DNA of 55,755 nt from Pirellulales bacterium. GTDB taxonomy: Bacteria > Planctomycetota > Planctomycetia > Pirellulales > JADZDJ01. The position numbers were made by a program, and so were the translations under genes. The stretch's first letter is position 1. Each line of letters begins with the position of its first letter. The notes beneath the pieces are model-generated. The model was not told the DNA's origin, did no database searches, and saw nothing but the letters and a program-made list of their open reading frames with translations. Of the stretch, positions 7,351 to 16,620 are shown one piece after another. Location of the stretch: contig JADZDJ010000006.1 in the NCBI GenBank assembly GCA_020851115.1, forward strand, positions 1-55,755, written 5' to 3'.

Positions 7351-9858
7351 CTAGGCGACAAAGAAACCGTAGCCGAAATTCTCGTCTTGTAAGATTTCAT
7401 CAACCAGTGAGGCGTCGCTGTCGCGGAATCGCAATAAGTCGCTTCCGCCCGCGCCTCCCTGGCCGGTGATGACTTCATCCACGAGGTCGGCGTCGACGTT
7501 CTTCGCCGCTACGTGAACTGGTGCGTTACGGCCTTCGCTGTCGCCGTAGGCGGTGAAGCTATTGAACTGCGACCCATTCGCATCGAACAGCTCGACGCAT
7601 CCTCGCCCGTTGGCGCCATTGCCGACGATGATTTCCGGAGTCGCATCGCCGTGTAAATCGCCAACGGCCACGAACACGCCGCCACGATCGCTGGCCTTCA
7701 TCGGCAGTAGTTGATCGTTAAACGGCAGCACCTTGGGACTGCCCGACGAAGTCGGATGGGCGACCAAATCAAACAGCCGCACGCGCGGCCGCATTCCGGG
7801 ACCATTGCCGACGACGATTTCGGCCTTGCCGTCGCCGTTCAAATCTCCTGCCGCGACCGTCGCGCCCCCTTTGAAGGACTTGCCAAACGCTAGGAACGAA
7901 TGCAGCGGCTGATTGGCGAATGGATCGGGGTTGCTCGAAGAAAGGCCAATGCGGTTTCGGAATACGCGAATATTGGCGGCCATTCCCGAGCCAGGCGCGG
8001 TGATGATGTCGGTTCGTCCGTCGCCATTGACGTCGGCGGCAGCGACAAACACACCTCCTTTGAAACTGGAGGAGTACGCCTGGATGCGTGCATCCTGCAG
8101 TTCGTTGCCGAGCAAGTCGAAGACCTTCACCAAACCGCTTCCCCCTGCGCCAGGGGCGGTGATAATCTCGGCATAAGTATCACCGTCCAAGTCGGCCACT
8201 GCGACGCGCACTCCGCCGTGGAACGATCCGCCGTAGGGCGAAAACTCGACAATCGTATTTCCCGTGGCGACGTCGAGCACTTTGACGCGCGAACTGTGGC
8301 TGTCGTTCGCGTCACTGCCCAAAGCCAGCACCTGATCGGGAGTCTTCGCGGCCGACGTATACAGGCCCATTAATTCCACCGGCTGCGGTGGATTCAGCAG
8401 CGAACGCTTGGAGACATACGGCGGTTTCAGGCCGATTTCTCCAAAATTATAATTCACGCCGTTCGCGGCGGCCGGCACGATGATATTCGATATGATGAGC
8501 TTGGATTCCTTCATTCCACCAAGCGAGCCGATGGTCGGTTGGCCAATGATGAAATTCACCGGCGGCGTTTCAGTGATCGTATACGTGCCGGGGCGAAGGT
8601 TGCAAAACTTGTACGTGCCGTCCGCAAGCGTCTGCGTTTGCAGGTTGACCGGATTTCCCAAGTCGTCGGTGCCGGTCAGTGTAATGATGACTCCACCCAC
8701 CGGCGGCTCCCCCGGATCGTGCGAGGCATTTTTGTTCGAATCCACATACTTCAGGCCCGACAAGCTTGCGGGTAGTGGGAAGTTGCCAAAATCGAACCCG
8801 GTGTTTTTTTGCTGAAAACCGACAATCTGATCGATCTCAAAATCAACGTCGCGCACGCCCGTTTGATTGAATGCGAATTCCAAGCTCGTGACGTCGGTGA
8901 AGGTAAATGCCCCCACCGTTGAAAAACTGGCAAAGGGGACAAAGACGCTGAAGCCGCTTGGGTCTTGCGTGAGCAGGGTACTGAAGCTTGCCGAACCTCC
9001 CGGGCTGGTCGCGTCGATCGACATGGGCATTGTCGTGCCGCTGCCGACTTGCAGAAAGTTGAAATCGAGGCGAATGCCCTGATTGCCGTCCGCAGTCAAG
9101 TCGACCGACAAGCCCAACGCATTTGTCAGCGCTGCCGAATCGACATCGACGCCGTCGTACTGCAAGGTCAATTCCGAGCCGACGCCGCTGCTGGCGGTTC
9201 CCAGGTTCAACACACCGTGGTTCATGCTCACCATGCCGACGACGCCGTTGGCCGAGATTGGGTTTGGCGTCCCCAGCACATCGACTCGCATGTCGCGCTG
9301 TCCGCCAATGATGTCCAGCCCGCTGTCCTGGCGAAAATAGGGATCCGGATCCAGCGCCGTAATGAAGAACGATGCCGCCGGATCGGGGTTGCTGAATTGA
9401 TCGATGCTCAAGGGACTGGCCGGGTAAACGGCGCCACCGATGACATCGACCGTGTAATACGGCGGCCCGGCGCTCTGGACATAACCCGTCGGCACCACTT
9501 CGTTGATGAAATACCGGCCGTCGTTGACTCCCGAAAAGGAGTAAGCGCCAGTGCCGGGTGCGGTCACCTCTTGATCGACCAGGGTGTCGACCATGGGATT
9601 GAACGAGCCATCCCCGTCGTCGCTATAGAGGTTGATCGTGACCCCGCCCAGTGGTGCATCGCCCGGCGAAAAGCCGCTGTCGCTGACGGTGTTGTACTTG
9701 ATTCCCGCAAGCGTTGCGAACATTCGTCGCGGCTCGCAGGCTTCAAAGACAAACGCGCGCGAGCGACGCCAAGCGTCACTGTTTCTGCGGGAGGTTGCCC
9801 TGGATGAACTAACTCGATCAAGGATGGAAACAGCGCGCTGCAATACCTGTAGATTCAC
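7351..9858 (-). CDS. Exported FG-GAP/SdrD-like repeat protein with planctomycete N-terminal sorting motif
   Basis: An 835-residue protein starting at GTG, with GGAG about seven bases upstream. The N-terminus is Arg-rich and carries FEACEPRRMFA, the 'LEPR-like' motif of giant planctomycete surface proteins. Residues 48-115 form an SdrD B-like domain (GIKYNTVSDSGFSPGDAPLG). Residues about 165-345 form a beta-sandwich module starting IIGGQRDMRVDVLG that is also found in the neighbouring PEP-CTERM protein. A second SdrD B-like domain follows (LSGLKYVDSNKNASHDPGEP). The C-terminal 330 residues hold five FG-GAP/VCBS repeats with calcium-binding-like loops (DLDGDTYAE, DVNGDGRTD, DLNGDGKAE). Likely a surface adhesin or scaffold. 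It lies 53 bp downstream of the PEP-CTERM gene and is probably co-transcribed with it. Confidence 0.82.
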   Translation of the reverse strand: MNLQVLQRAVSILDRVSSSRATSRRNSDAWRRSRAFVFEACEPRRMFATLAGIKYNTVSDSGFSPGDAPLGGVTINLYSDDGDGSFNPMVDTLVDQEVTAPGTGAYSFSGVNDGRYFINEVVPTGYVQSAGPPYYTVDVIGGAVYPASPLSIDQFSNPDPAASFFITALDPDPYFRQDSGLDIIGGQRDMRVDVLGTPNPISANGVVGMVSMNHGVLNLGTASSGVGSELTLQYDGVDVDSAALTNALGLSVDLTADGNQGIRLDFNFLQVGSGTTMPMSIDATSPGGSASFSTLLTQDPSGFSVFVPFASFSTVGAFTFTDVTSLEFAFNQTGVRDVDFEIDQIVGFQQKNTGFDFGNFPLPASLSGLKYVDSNKNASHDPGEPPVGGVIITLTGTDDLGNPVNLQTQTLADGTYKFCNLRPGTYTITETPPVNFIIGQPTIGSLGGMKESKLIISNIIVPAAANGVNYNFGEIGLKPPYVSKRSLLNPPQPVELMGLYTSAAKTPDQVLALGSDANDSHSSRVKVLDVATGNTIVEFSPYGGSFHGGVRVAVADLDGDTYAEIITAPGAGGSGLVKVFDLLGNELQDARIQAYSSSFKGGVFVAAADVNGDGRTDIITAPGSGMAANIRVFRNRIGLSSSNPDPFANQPLHSFLAFGKSFKGGATVAAGDLNGDGKAEIVVGNGPGMRPRVRLFDLVAHPTSSGSPKVLPFNDQLLPMKASDRGGVFVAVGDLHGDATPEIIVGNGANGRGCVELFDANGSQFNSFTAYGDSEGRNAPVHVAAKNVDADLVDEVITGQGGAGGSDLLRFRDSDASLVDEILQDENFGYGFFVA

Positions 9859-9911
9859 GTCGTTGCTCCGCGAAAAGCGTCATGGGTGCCGTACAATCGA
9901 TCAAGCAATAT

Positions 9912-10679
9912 TTAGCGCGGGCGCAATTTTTGTCGTCCTGCAAACTGCAAGCCGGCCAGTGCCACGCCCAGTGACAGCAGAATGCCGCACCCCGGCTCTG
10001 GCACGATGGTAATACCGTTAAGTTCAAAATCGATGTTAGGAGTCTTATTAATCGTGTTGAAGGCAACGTCAATTTTGTCTGCCTGGTTTAGTGACCCCGA
10101 ACCTGTGAACAGGCTGAAAGACACCTGTACAACAAAGGCAGACTGAGAATTGGGCGCCGTTACGGTCGCTGCTAATGTTCCGCCAGGGCTGGTCACGGTT
10201 ACGACGATATCCAGACCAGTCGATGGCTGTGCATCGGAAGTGAGGAACTGCAATTCGAACCGGTTGTTGGAACCTCCGCTGGTCAGATCGATTCCGCCCA
10301 AGCCAGCATGTTCGATGCCGTCATAGGTCAGAGTTGCGACCGCCGGCGCCATCCCAAGTGTGGCAAATTGGAAGGCGTGTTCGCCGCTGTCGTTTCCGAG
10401 CAGGCCGTTGGCCGAGTTGACGGCTGAAGCGCCGATCACCTGAAAGTACGAATCCCGTTCTCCCCCTAAGACGCCCCCCACGGTTTGGGTGAGCATTTTC
10501 GACGCGTTCATCCCAACGGGAACCATGAAGAATTCCGCGGGATCGGGCAGAATGAACCGATCAAGATCGATCATCCCCGCTGATGCTGGCTGCGCACTGA
10601 GAAGCGCAAGAATCACCAAAAAGCAGATTCCAAAGCGCGCAATGTCCAAAACTCGCGAACTACTCGCAATGGCAAACAT
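9912..10679 (-). CDS. PEP-CTERM sorting domain protein
   Basis: A 255-residue exported protein. The N-terminal signal segment is FGICFLVILALLSAQPASAG. The C-terminus is a clear PEP-CTERM anchor: VPEPGCGILLSLGVALAGLQ followed by a basic tail (RQKLRPR), which in this system is cut and attached by an exosortase. The body, residues about 65-225 (starting LGGERDSYFQVIG), shares strand order and motifs (GG[EQ]RD, TLTYDGI, TSPGG, DFELNGI) with residues 165-345 of the downstream FG-GAP protein. It therefore shares a module with its operon partner. Function unknown; surface location likely. Confidence 0.8.
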   Translation of the reverse strand: MFAIASSSRVLDIARFGICFLVILALLSAQPASAGMIDLDRFILPDPAEFFMVPVGMNASKMLTQTVGGVLGGERDSYFQVIGASAVNSANGLLGNDSGEHAFQFATLGMAPAVATLTYDGIEHAGLGGIDLTSGGSNNRFELQFLTSDAQPSTGLDIVVTVTSPGGTLAATVTAPNSQSAFVVQVSFSLFTGSGSLNQADKIDVAFNTINKTPNIDFELNGITIVPEPGCGILLSLGVALAGLQFAGRQKLRPR

Positions 10680-10933
10680 GCTATCCGCCTATCTTCATGA
10701 GCGGTACTGCCTGGGGAAACCGTGATAAATTTGCAGGCATTCAGTATGCTCATCCGCTCCAAATTCGTCAAGGTTTGCGCAACCGCAATAGTCACAAATC
10801 GACGGATTTTTTCTACATCCGAATGGCGAGTGCCAAACTACCTGACAAGTGACGAGATTTGGCAATCCGGCCGCTGGCGTCGAAACACATTACGCCCATT
10901 AGAGTTACGGCCAATTTGTGATCGCCGAATCGG

Positions 10934-12967
10934 TCAGCCGATGTGGATTCGGGGCTGCCGTGCCCCCCTCGATGACGACCGGCGGACGAGTTCCTTCACC
11001 ATCCAGGGAATGTTCCCCTCGCCCAAAAGCAAAAAGTTCAGATTGGCCGCCAATGGCGATTCGTGCGACCAGCCGAAGATGACTTGCGGCGGCACTCCGC
11101 CTATGCGGCAGAGTTCCAAACAGGTGGCCGCCAATACGTGGGAAATACTGACGCAGCGCGAGAGGCGAATCACTTCCAAATCGCCTTCCCGTTCAATTTT
11201 CATCTGCGGCTTGTGATAGAAGTTGCTCGGATCGCCAAGCGTGGCCTCGATAAAGATTATTGAAACCATTGGATCGAGACAGTACTCTTGGCGCAGCGTT
11301 CGATATCGTTCGCTCAAGGAAGTAATGCCCGGACGGTGCGGCACAAGGACTATTGGTCCGTTGTAGCAGAGTTCATTCCAGCGCTGGCGCGACGCATCGT
11401 CCGTAAAATCGAACCCTTCAAAACGCAATTCCGTGCTGCGAAACCAGCGCGAGACCATCGAGCTAGCGATGATCGCCGCCACAAAGGCCGTGGCAATCGT
11501 CATTCCCGACATATTGATGAGCGCAGTCAATCCGGCCATTGTCAAGAAGAATGTCCCTGCGCCTGCAGTCTGAACAATTCGCAAGCGCCAAGCTTGTTTG
11601 CCGATTGCTGAGTGCAGCAGGTCTTTGGCTGCAGCGAATCCCGCTCCCGCCAACAGCATGAGCACACTGGTTGCGTAGGCCCATTGCTGCGCCGCCGGAC
11701 TGGCGTGAAAGACGACGGTGATGACAAGTACGACCGCGTTGAGCACATGGACCACCACTCCGACATTACCGGCCCAACTGATTTCCATCCCCAGCCGATG
11801 CAGATAGTGTGGTAGCAAGTTTCGCAATCCCAGTGTCACGCTCGCACCGGCGAGACAAAGGATGCACACCGTCGAAAAATCGTAGAGGTCACCAAACCAT
11901 TCGCCCACCAGTGGAAGTTTGATCGGATCGTCCAGATTGGCCGACAGCGGCGAGCCATGCGCTAAATAAGCCAATGCGCGATGTTCTGCCGCTCCATTGG
12001 GACCAAATTCGGAATTCGGCACTGCGAGCGTCGTCACGATCACCGCCCCCATGAGATAGACTGCCATAATGGGCGTCGCTACCAGCATAAGTTTGCGGGT
12101 ATTCCGCGCGCGAGATTCCGGAGCATCAGGTTCATTTCGATCGCCGCGAACCTTTGGCGCCACGGTCATAATCATCTCGAAGCCACTCAGCCCAAGGGCT
12201 ATCTGTGGAAACGACCAGAGTACCGTCTTCGCCGCGGTCCAAATCCAATGGCCGGAATTCGAAATCGCATTTTCACTTTCAGGGCGAACCATCGAGCCGA
12301 GCCAGTCGCTGAAAATTTCTGGATGCCGAAACAACTGCGCCACGACGATCAAAATCAAGACGGCCGTTAGCACCAGGTAACAACAGACGGCCACAGCAGT
12401 AATCACCAGCGTCTGCTTCATTGCGCGGCGCTTGAACAGTTGCCACACACCGAAGGAAGCCACCGACAGGCCGAGCGTGGTGAATATTTGCGGTTCGACC
12501 AACCGTCGGAGTAATCCGGCCAGAGGCGTCCACAATGGGATGTTTTCAAACCATTCGTCGGCGGGCTTGGGAATATGCTTGAGCAACTCCTGGCCGTGCG
12601 GATTATGGATGAGATGCACTGCCGCGTCGGCCAGCGACAAGCTGCGCGTGATGACAAAGTCGGTCGATGCAAATCCGAGCAATACCAACACGACGAATTT
12701 GCCGCGCCAGCCGGGAACCAAATCCTCTACCATCCCGATCGCTCCGCGGCCATCTTGCGACCGCCCCGCGATATACCAATAGACTGGTAGTGCCAGCAAG
12801 AAAGTCACCAGTACGACGAATCCAGCAACCAGCGGCGCCCACGCGCCAGCAGCCTCGACAGCAATCGACGGCAAATACGCAAGCGTACTGAAATAATCGA
12901 CGCCGACGAGACAGAGAACTAACAGCCAGTGATTTGGCAATGCGTCACTGTGGCGAGTATCGGACAT
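10934..12967 (-). CDS. APC-superfamily amino-acid permease-like transporter
   Basis: I place the start at the ATG at 12967 (MSDTRHSDALPNHWLLVL); a longer form from 13033 adds 22 residues that look unlike a transporter N-terminus. The 677-residue product has about 12 hydrophobic spans. The first carries the APC-like 'VGVDYFSTLAYLPSIA' pattern; a later one has ALGLSGFEMIMTVAP. A soluble C-terminal domain of roughly 125 residues begins near GFDFTDDASRQRW. Long 'amino acid transporter' proteins with such a cytosolic tail are common in planctomycetes. Inner-membrane uptake of amino acids or another small solute is the family role; the substrate cannot be read from sequence. Confidence 0.72.
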   Translation of the reverse strand: MSDTRHSDALPNHWLLVLCLVGVDYFSTLAYLPSIAVEAAGAWAPLVAGFVVLVTFLLALPVYWYIAGRSQDGRGAIGMVEDLVPGWRGKFVVLVLLGFASTDFVITRSLSLADAAVHLIHNPHGQELLKHIPKPADEWFENIPLWTPLAGLLRRLVEPQIFTTLGLSVASFGVWQLFKRRAMKQTLVITAVAVCCYLVLTAVLILIVVAQLFRHPEIFSDWLGSMVRPESENAISNSGHWIWTAAKTVLWSFPQIALGLSGFEMIMTVAPKVRGDRNEPDAPESRARNTRKLMLVATPIMAVYLMGAVIVTTLAVPNSEFGPNGAAEHRALAYLAHGSPLSANLDDPIKLPLVGEWFGDLYDFSTVCILCLAGASVTLGLRNLLPHYLHRLGMEISWAGNVGVVVHVLNAVVLVITVVFHASPAAQQWAYATSVLMLLAGAGFAAAKDLLHSAIGKQAWRLRIVQTAGAGTFFLTMAGLTALINMSGMTIATAFVAAIIASSMVSRWFRSTELRFEGFDFTDDASRQRWNELCYNGPIVLVPHRPGITSLSERYRTLRQEYCLDPMVSIIFIEATLGDPSNFYHKPQMKIEREGDLEVIRLSRCVSISHVLAATCLELCRIGGVPPQVIFGWSHESPLAANLNFLLLGEGNIPWMVKELVRRSSSRGARQPRIHIG

Positions 12968-13095
12968 CAAGTGCAAAAAAGATTTGGCCTTCCAACAGTA
13001 CGCCCTAAGGCCATGCGATAGACATGGTTGCACCGCGTTGCTCTGTGCCTTAAGTAAATTCAGGTCGTGCTACGCGAGCAAGGGCATTTTAGCCG

Positions 13096-13950
13096 TCACT
13101 CCACATTTTTTTCAGTAGCGTCCGCCGCCTCTCGCTCCACCACTGCTCGCTGATGCAATACGCGGTCAAGGTCTTTCCAGAAAAAGAACAAGCCGACGAT
13201 GTTATCCCAACGTTTGATGATGTTTTGATGGTTATCGACTGCGATCAGGTCACCGCCGCCAAACGTGAGAATCGTCTCCAACACGTCACGATACTTGGTG
13301 CGGAACCGCAGGCCCGAGCGATCGGTCAACTCGCTTCCCTCGGTAAAATGGAATTCGCCAATTTCATTCGGCGTGAACCGTTTGCGGCCATTGAGTGCCA
13401 TATGGAATAGCGAACCAATCCAAGGCAACAGCAATAGCCAGCTCAGCAGAGTGACCGTCCCAGGATCGAGCTTCGGCTGCAAGCTGCGCAGATACGAAAA
13501 CACGGGCGATAGCACGGCGACATTCTTGAGGTTTTCAAAATAGCTGGAAGCCAGCCAGATCAGCGCGAAAATCAACACCCATAGCAGCAGTTTGCGAATG
13601 CTGAAGTCGTACATCAGCGTGACAATGAAGTAGACCAGCATCCACACATACAGCCAGCCGAAAAAGCCAGCCCAATCGGGCCGCGGACGCACGAAAGCAG
13701 CCGAAATAAAACCCACCAATATCGGCAGCCACAGAAAAAAACTCGGATGGGCCGAATAGACCGTGACTTCATCGAAGTCTCCCTTCCGGCCTCGGATCAG
13801 CACAACCGGCAGTGTGAGCATGAACTTTGCAAACTGCCACACGGCTGAGATTGCCTGCCGAAACATCCCCCGCTTCGATTTCGCAGAGGTTTCCTTCTTG
13901 TCACCCCCATGCTGATTTTCGTCGTCGTCAACTGAATGAAAGTCGTTCAT
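13096..13950 (-). CDS. Conserved membrane protein of unknown function
   Basis: A 284-residue protein. A charged N-terminus (DDDENQHGGDKKETSAKSKR) precedes five or so membrane spans (FMLTLPVVLIRG, FFLWLPILVGFISAAFV, FGWLYVWMLVYFIVTLMY, LLLWVLIFALIWLAS, TLLSWLLLLPWIGSLFHMAL). The C-terminal 85 residues are soluble (FTPNEIGEFHFTEGSE ... KYRDVLETILTFGGGDLIA). I do not recognise a named family. It lies upstream of the permease gene on the same strand (about 130 bp apart) and could be co-transcribed with it. Confidence 0.6.
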   Translation of the reverse strand: MNDFHSVDDDENQHGGDKKETSAKSKRGMFRQAISAVWQFAKFMLTLPVVLIRGRKGDFDEVTVYSAHPSFFLWLPILVGFISAAFVRPRPDWAGFFGWLYVWMLVYFIVTLMYDFSIRKLLLWVLIFALIWLASSYFENLKNVAVLSPVFSYLRSLQPKLDPGTVTLLSWLLLLPWIGSLFHMALNGRKRFTPNEIGEFHFTEGSELTDRSGLRFRTKYRDVLETILTFGGGDLIAVDNHQNIIKRWDNIVGLFFFWKDLDRVLHQRAVVEREAADATEKNVE

Positions 13951-14261
13951 AAAAAATGCCCAATGGGCGCATGTAAAAAATCCACGGCCATTCTACCGAC
14001 CTCGACGGCAGATCGCCATTGCAGAGAGTGCAAGAACCGCGTCGGGACAATAACGAGAACGCGTCAACCGTTAAAATCCACTCAGCAACGGCTGCTGCAT
14101 TTCAGAAATACGTTTTCAGCAGCCTTGCACAGTAATTCGCCGCACAGGACGAAATATTGAGATTCAACGTTGAGAGCTGCCATGCTCGATATGCCCGAAA
14201 GATAGCGTTCTCCTCCACAGCGGCGCATTGTGGACGCTCGCTGGGTAGCCCGTCAATGCAG
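13951..14261. other. Intergenic region without a gene
   Basis: Between the membrane protein's start and the hairpin at 14262 no frame looks like a protein. It should contain the promoter of the minus-strand gene ending at 13096, but I see no clear -35/-10 pair. Confidence 0.4.
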
Positions 14262-14296
14262 AAAGGCGAAAGCGACTCGCGGCGCTTTCGCCTTTT
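14262..14296 (-). terminator. Rho-independent terminator hairpin, possibly bidirectional
   Basis: AAAGGCGAAAGCG (14262-14274) pairs perfectly with CGCTTTCGCCTTT (14283-14295) across an 8-base loop. A T run closes it on the plus strand, and a TTTCT run on the minus strand. It lies about 90 bp past the stop of the Cys-rich gene at 14386, so it most likely ends that transcript. Confidence 0.7.
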
Positions 14297-14385
14297 GCGT
14301 TCCCCCTCAGAGAAGCTTGATTTAGGCCAAGTTCAAGGTAGGCCTCTTGCTCGATCACAAGGCGAACCTAGCGGCGAGGTCCATA

Positions 14386-15009
14386 CTACGGGCCAATCCT
14401 CGGCGGATTGTTGCGTAGAAAATCACGCGGGCCGCGGGTGGTGTAGTAAGGATACGTCACTTGGCCGCACGGAGGTCCAGCAGGGCCACCGAGTTGATCG
14501 GCTACTGCCTGTTGGCCGTCGCGGCAGTTCGGCCAGGGCGAGCAGTTTCCGCAGGCACAGCCACACCGTCGGCAGTTGGGGCACGACGGGACGTAGTTGG
14601 CATGGGCGCATGAGCCGTCGTCACACGCAGCGCCGGCGTCGATGGTTTCTTCGTAGTCAACCGGTCTAACCCCACGACGGGTATGACTGGCAGGTCTCAT
14701 CTTCGCACGCGACATACGCGCTGGCGACGCTGCTGCGGGGACTTCCTCCGCATTGCCATCGACAGCCGGTGTACCATTGCAATTTGCGCATCCCCCTGGT
14801 CCACATTCGCCCGGCGGGCATGAGCAATTGCCACCGCAACAGCCGCAGGCGCCGCAGTGCGGGCCGCAATAGCTGCAAGCCTGGCCGCCACAATCGTCGC
14901 AGCCGCCGCCGTAGCCGCAATGATGTCCCAGGCAGTGGTCCACCAGACAACACCCGCTGCCGGCCGACAGAGTCAGCGCAGCCGCCAGCGCGAGAAATAA
15001 GCTCTTCAT
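14386..15009 (-). CDS. Cysteine/glycine-rich exported protein
   Basis: The start is set at the ATG at 15009 because AAAGGAA precedes it at good spacing and a signal peptide follows (MKSLFLALAAALTLSAGSG). The frame is open further upstream, but those residues look random. The 207-residue product has many CxxC and CC pairs in two blocks: residues 19-70 (CCLVDHCLGHHCGYGGG, CGACGCCGGNCSC) and about 127-160 (CPNCRRCGCACGNCSPWPNC). Cys20 could be a lipobox cysteine, although the preceding residues are not ideal. Cys-rich secreted proteins like this are recurrent in planctomycetes; a disulfide-linked wall or surface role is a guess. Confidence 0.65.
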   Translation of the reverse strand: MKSLFLALAAALTLSAGSGCCLVDHCLGHHCGYGGGCDDCGGQACSYCGPHCGACGCCGGNCSCPPGECGPGGCANCNGTPAVDGNAEEVPAAASPARMSRAKMRPASHTRRGVRPVDYEETIDAGAACDDGSCAHANYVPSCPNCRRCGCACGNCSPWPNCRDGQQAVADQLGGPAGPPCGQVTYPYYTTRGPRDFLRNNPPRIGP

Positions 15010-15402
15010 GTTTTCAAGATTCCTTTCCCCAGAACGGCACGCCAGCGCCACGGGCCAGATTGGATGTAGGAGGCGAAATCTGTTCCCCACGTCCGCGATA
15101 TCAACGATTGCGTCGGCATGTGGATTCGCCACCTGCAAAATCTCTGCGCCACGGGCGGGGGCTGAAAAGCAGCGGCGCGCATTCCCCCAAGGCACGTCTT
15201 GGCCTACGCCCTCCTACGTACAGACCGTGCCCTCTGTAGGTCGTATCGGCGATACAATCGGAGAAATCCAATAAATCGGCAAAAGTGCTATCAGCCGTAA
15301 AATCGATAGCGACGAAGGAGAACGTTCGTCTGGAAATCTGGTGGTGACATGGGTTTGGCCTGAAGACCACTTGCCAGATCGCCAAGCTGGAAATTCACCG
15401 CA
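15010..15402. other. Intergenic region without a gene
   Basis: This gap of about 390 bp separates rsmG from the Cys-rich gene, both on the minus strand. The only long frames are Arg-rich and overlap each other. No RNA gene or clear promoter was seen. Confidence 0.45.
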
Positions 15403-16071
15403 CTACTGTTCCTGCGGCTTGATTTCCAAGATCGCGCTTTCCGAATCGGTCCCCGCGAGCGGATAGGTCGCGGCTTTTCGCAATCGCAGCCCCGCCATCA
15501 GCCCCTGATGGCGTGCCGCGGCACGTTCGTCAAGCCAGCTTGGCCCCTTGATGACTAGCAGCCGGCCAAAGTTTTTCCAATGCGGCTTAAACCAGCGAAG
15601 CAGCTTCTCCAGTGGAGCGACGGCGCGGATCACCAGCGTGTCGAACCGATTCGCCTCCAGCAGTAATTCCGCGCGGCCATGATGCACTTTGGCCGTAATG
15701 CCCGACTCGCGGACAATCGCTTCGACGGCTTTTGCCTTCTTATTGACAGAATCGCAGAGGGCAACTTTCAAGTCGGGCCGTAAGATGGCGATGACGGCTC
15801 CGGGCACGCCGCCACCAGTGCCGACATCCAGCATTCGCTCGCCGGGCTGCAATAAATTGGCCAATTGCCAACTGTCAACGACATCGCGGACGACGAACTT
15901 TTCGTAGGTAGTGTGTCGCGTAAGATTCAACCGCTCGTTCCAATCCCACAGCCGCTGGCAGTAACGCTCTAGCGCGACAATTTGCGCGGCGGGCAATTGG
16001 ATGTCATGCCGCGCGAGCGCGGCTGACAAAGTGTCGAGGGGTGTTTGGCTGGATGATTCGCTCGATGTCAT
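15403..16071 (-). CDS. rsmG: 16S rRNA (guanine-527-N7)-methyltransferase RsmG
   Basis: A 222-residue protein from the ATG at 16071 (MTSSESSSQTPLDTL). It carries the RsmG signature: the N-terminal helical part with WDWNERLNLTRHTTYEKFVV and DVVDSWQLANLL; the S-adenosylmethionine loop MLDVGTGGGVPGAVIAIL; the second motif KVALCDSVNKKAKAVE; and the VIRAVAPLEKLLRW strand. It uses S-adenosylmethionine to methylate G527 of 16S rRNA in the small-subunit decoding region. Length and motif order match the family. The usual partners mnmG and parAB are not nearby. Thirteen extra codons upstream are possible but less likely. Confidence 0.93.
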   Translation of the reverse strand: MTSSESSSQTPLDTLSAALARHDIQLPAAQIVALERYCQRLWDWNERLNLTRHTTYEKFVVRDVVDSWQLANLLQPGERMLDVGTGGGVPGAVIAILRPDLKVALCDSVNKKAKAVEAIVRESGITAKVHHGRAELLLEANRFDTLVIRAVAPLEKLLRWFKPHWKNFGRLLVIKGPSWLDERAAARHQGLMAGLRLRKAATYPLAGTDSESAILEIKPQEQ

Positions 16072-16172
16072 TCGCTCGGAGCTTGCGTAACTTAAAAGTC
16101 GGAACACCATTCACAGGAGCATGGGCCGTTTCATCGACTCGAACGCCAGCCAATTATCGGCATTGCATTTTA

Positions 16173-16511
16173 ATGAAACAGCGCAATGATTTGGAGTGGA
16201 TGAGGTCGTTTTACGATTTTGTCTGGACAGATCCGATGGTTGCTCAACTGACTGAAAATGATGTCAGCACGGAGGGGTTCGAGGAGATCATCTCAGACCG
16301 GTTTCAGCAGGACAAGCGGCCAGCCCGTGAGCTTTTCGCGTGGCGACGGCTCGCTTTTGGAATTTGGCTTGGCGAGCGACTCTCTAAAATACAAGATTCG
16401 CCGACCTGCTGACGGATGGAGAACGTAGTCGAAGCCAACCCGAGCGTCAGCACGCTAAATCGCATCGCCGAAGCGCTGGGAAAGCGACTGTTCGTGAGAT
16501 TGGGGGATTAG
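16173..16511 (+). pseudogene. Remnant of a small XRE-type (antitoxin-like) HTH gene
   Basis: The frame from ATG 16173 gives 79 residues (MKQRNDLEWMRSFYDF ... LSKIQDSPTC) and stops with TGA at 16410-16412. In the same frame, directly after, comes a 31-residue piece containing NPSVSTLNRIAEALGKRL and ending FVRLGD. That piece is the typical C-terminal part of XRE-family HTH antitoxins ('NPTLKTLERIAKALG-x-x-L'). The upstream helices and recognition helix expected just before it are missing, so the gene is broken. Whether the 79-residue part was once the same protein is uncertain. Confidence 0.45.
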
Positions 16512-16620
16512 AACGGCGGAACTTCGCCTCGCTGAGCCTGCGGCGCGGCCGAGGTAGCGCTGATATTGCTAGCGCCATTTCAATGACCGTGATAATGCCG
16601 AGAGTTGTATGTACGTGACG

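Noticed and set aside
14157-14669. 170-codon plus-strand frame opposite the Cys-rich gene
   Set aside because: It is antisense to the well-supported Cys-rich gene and crosses its terminator; Ser/Arg-rich, no motif.
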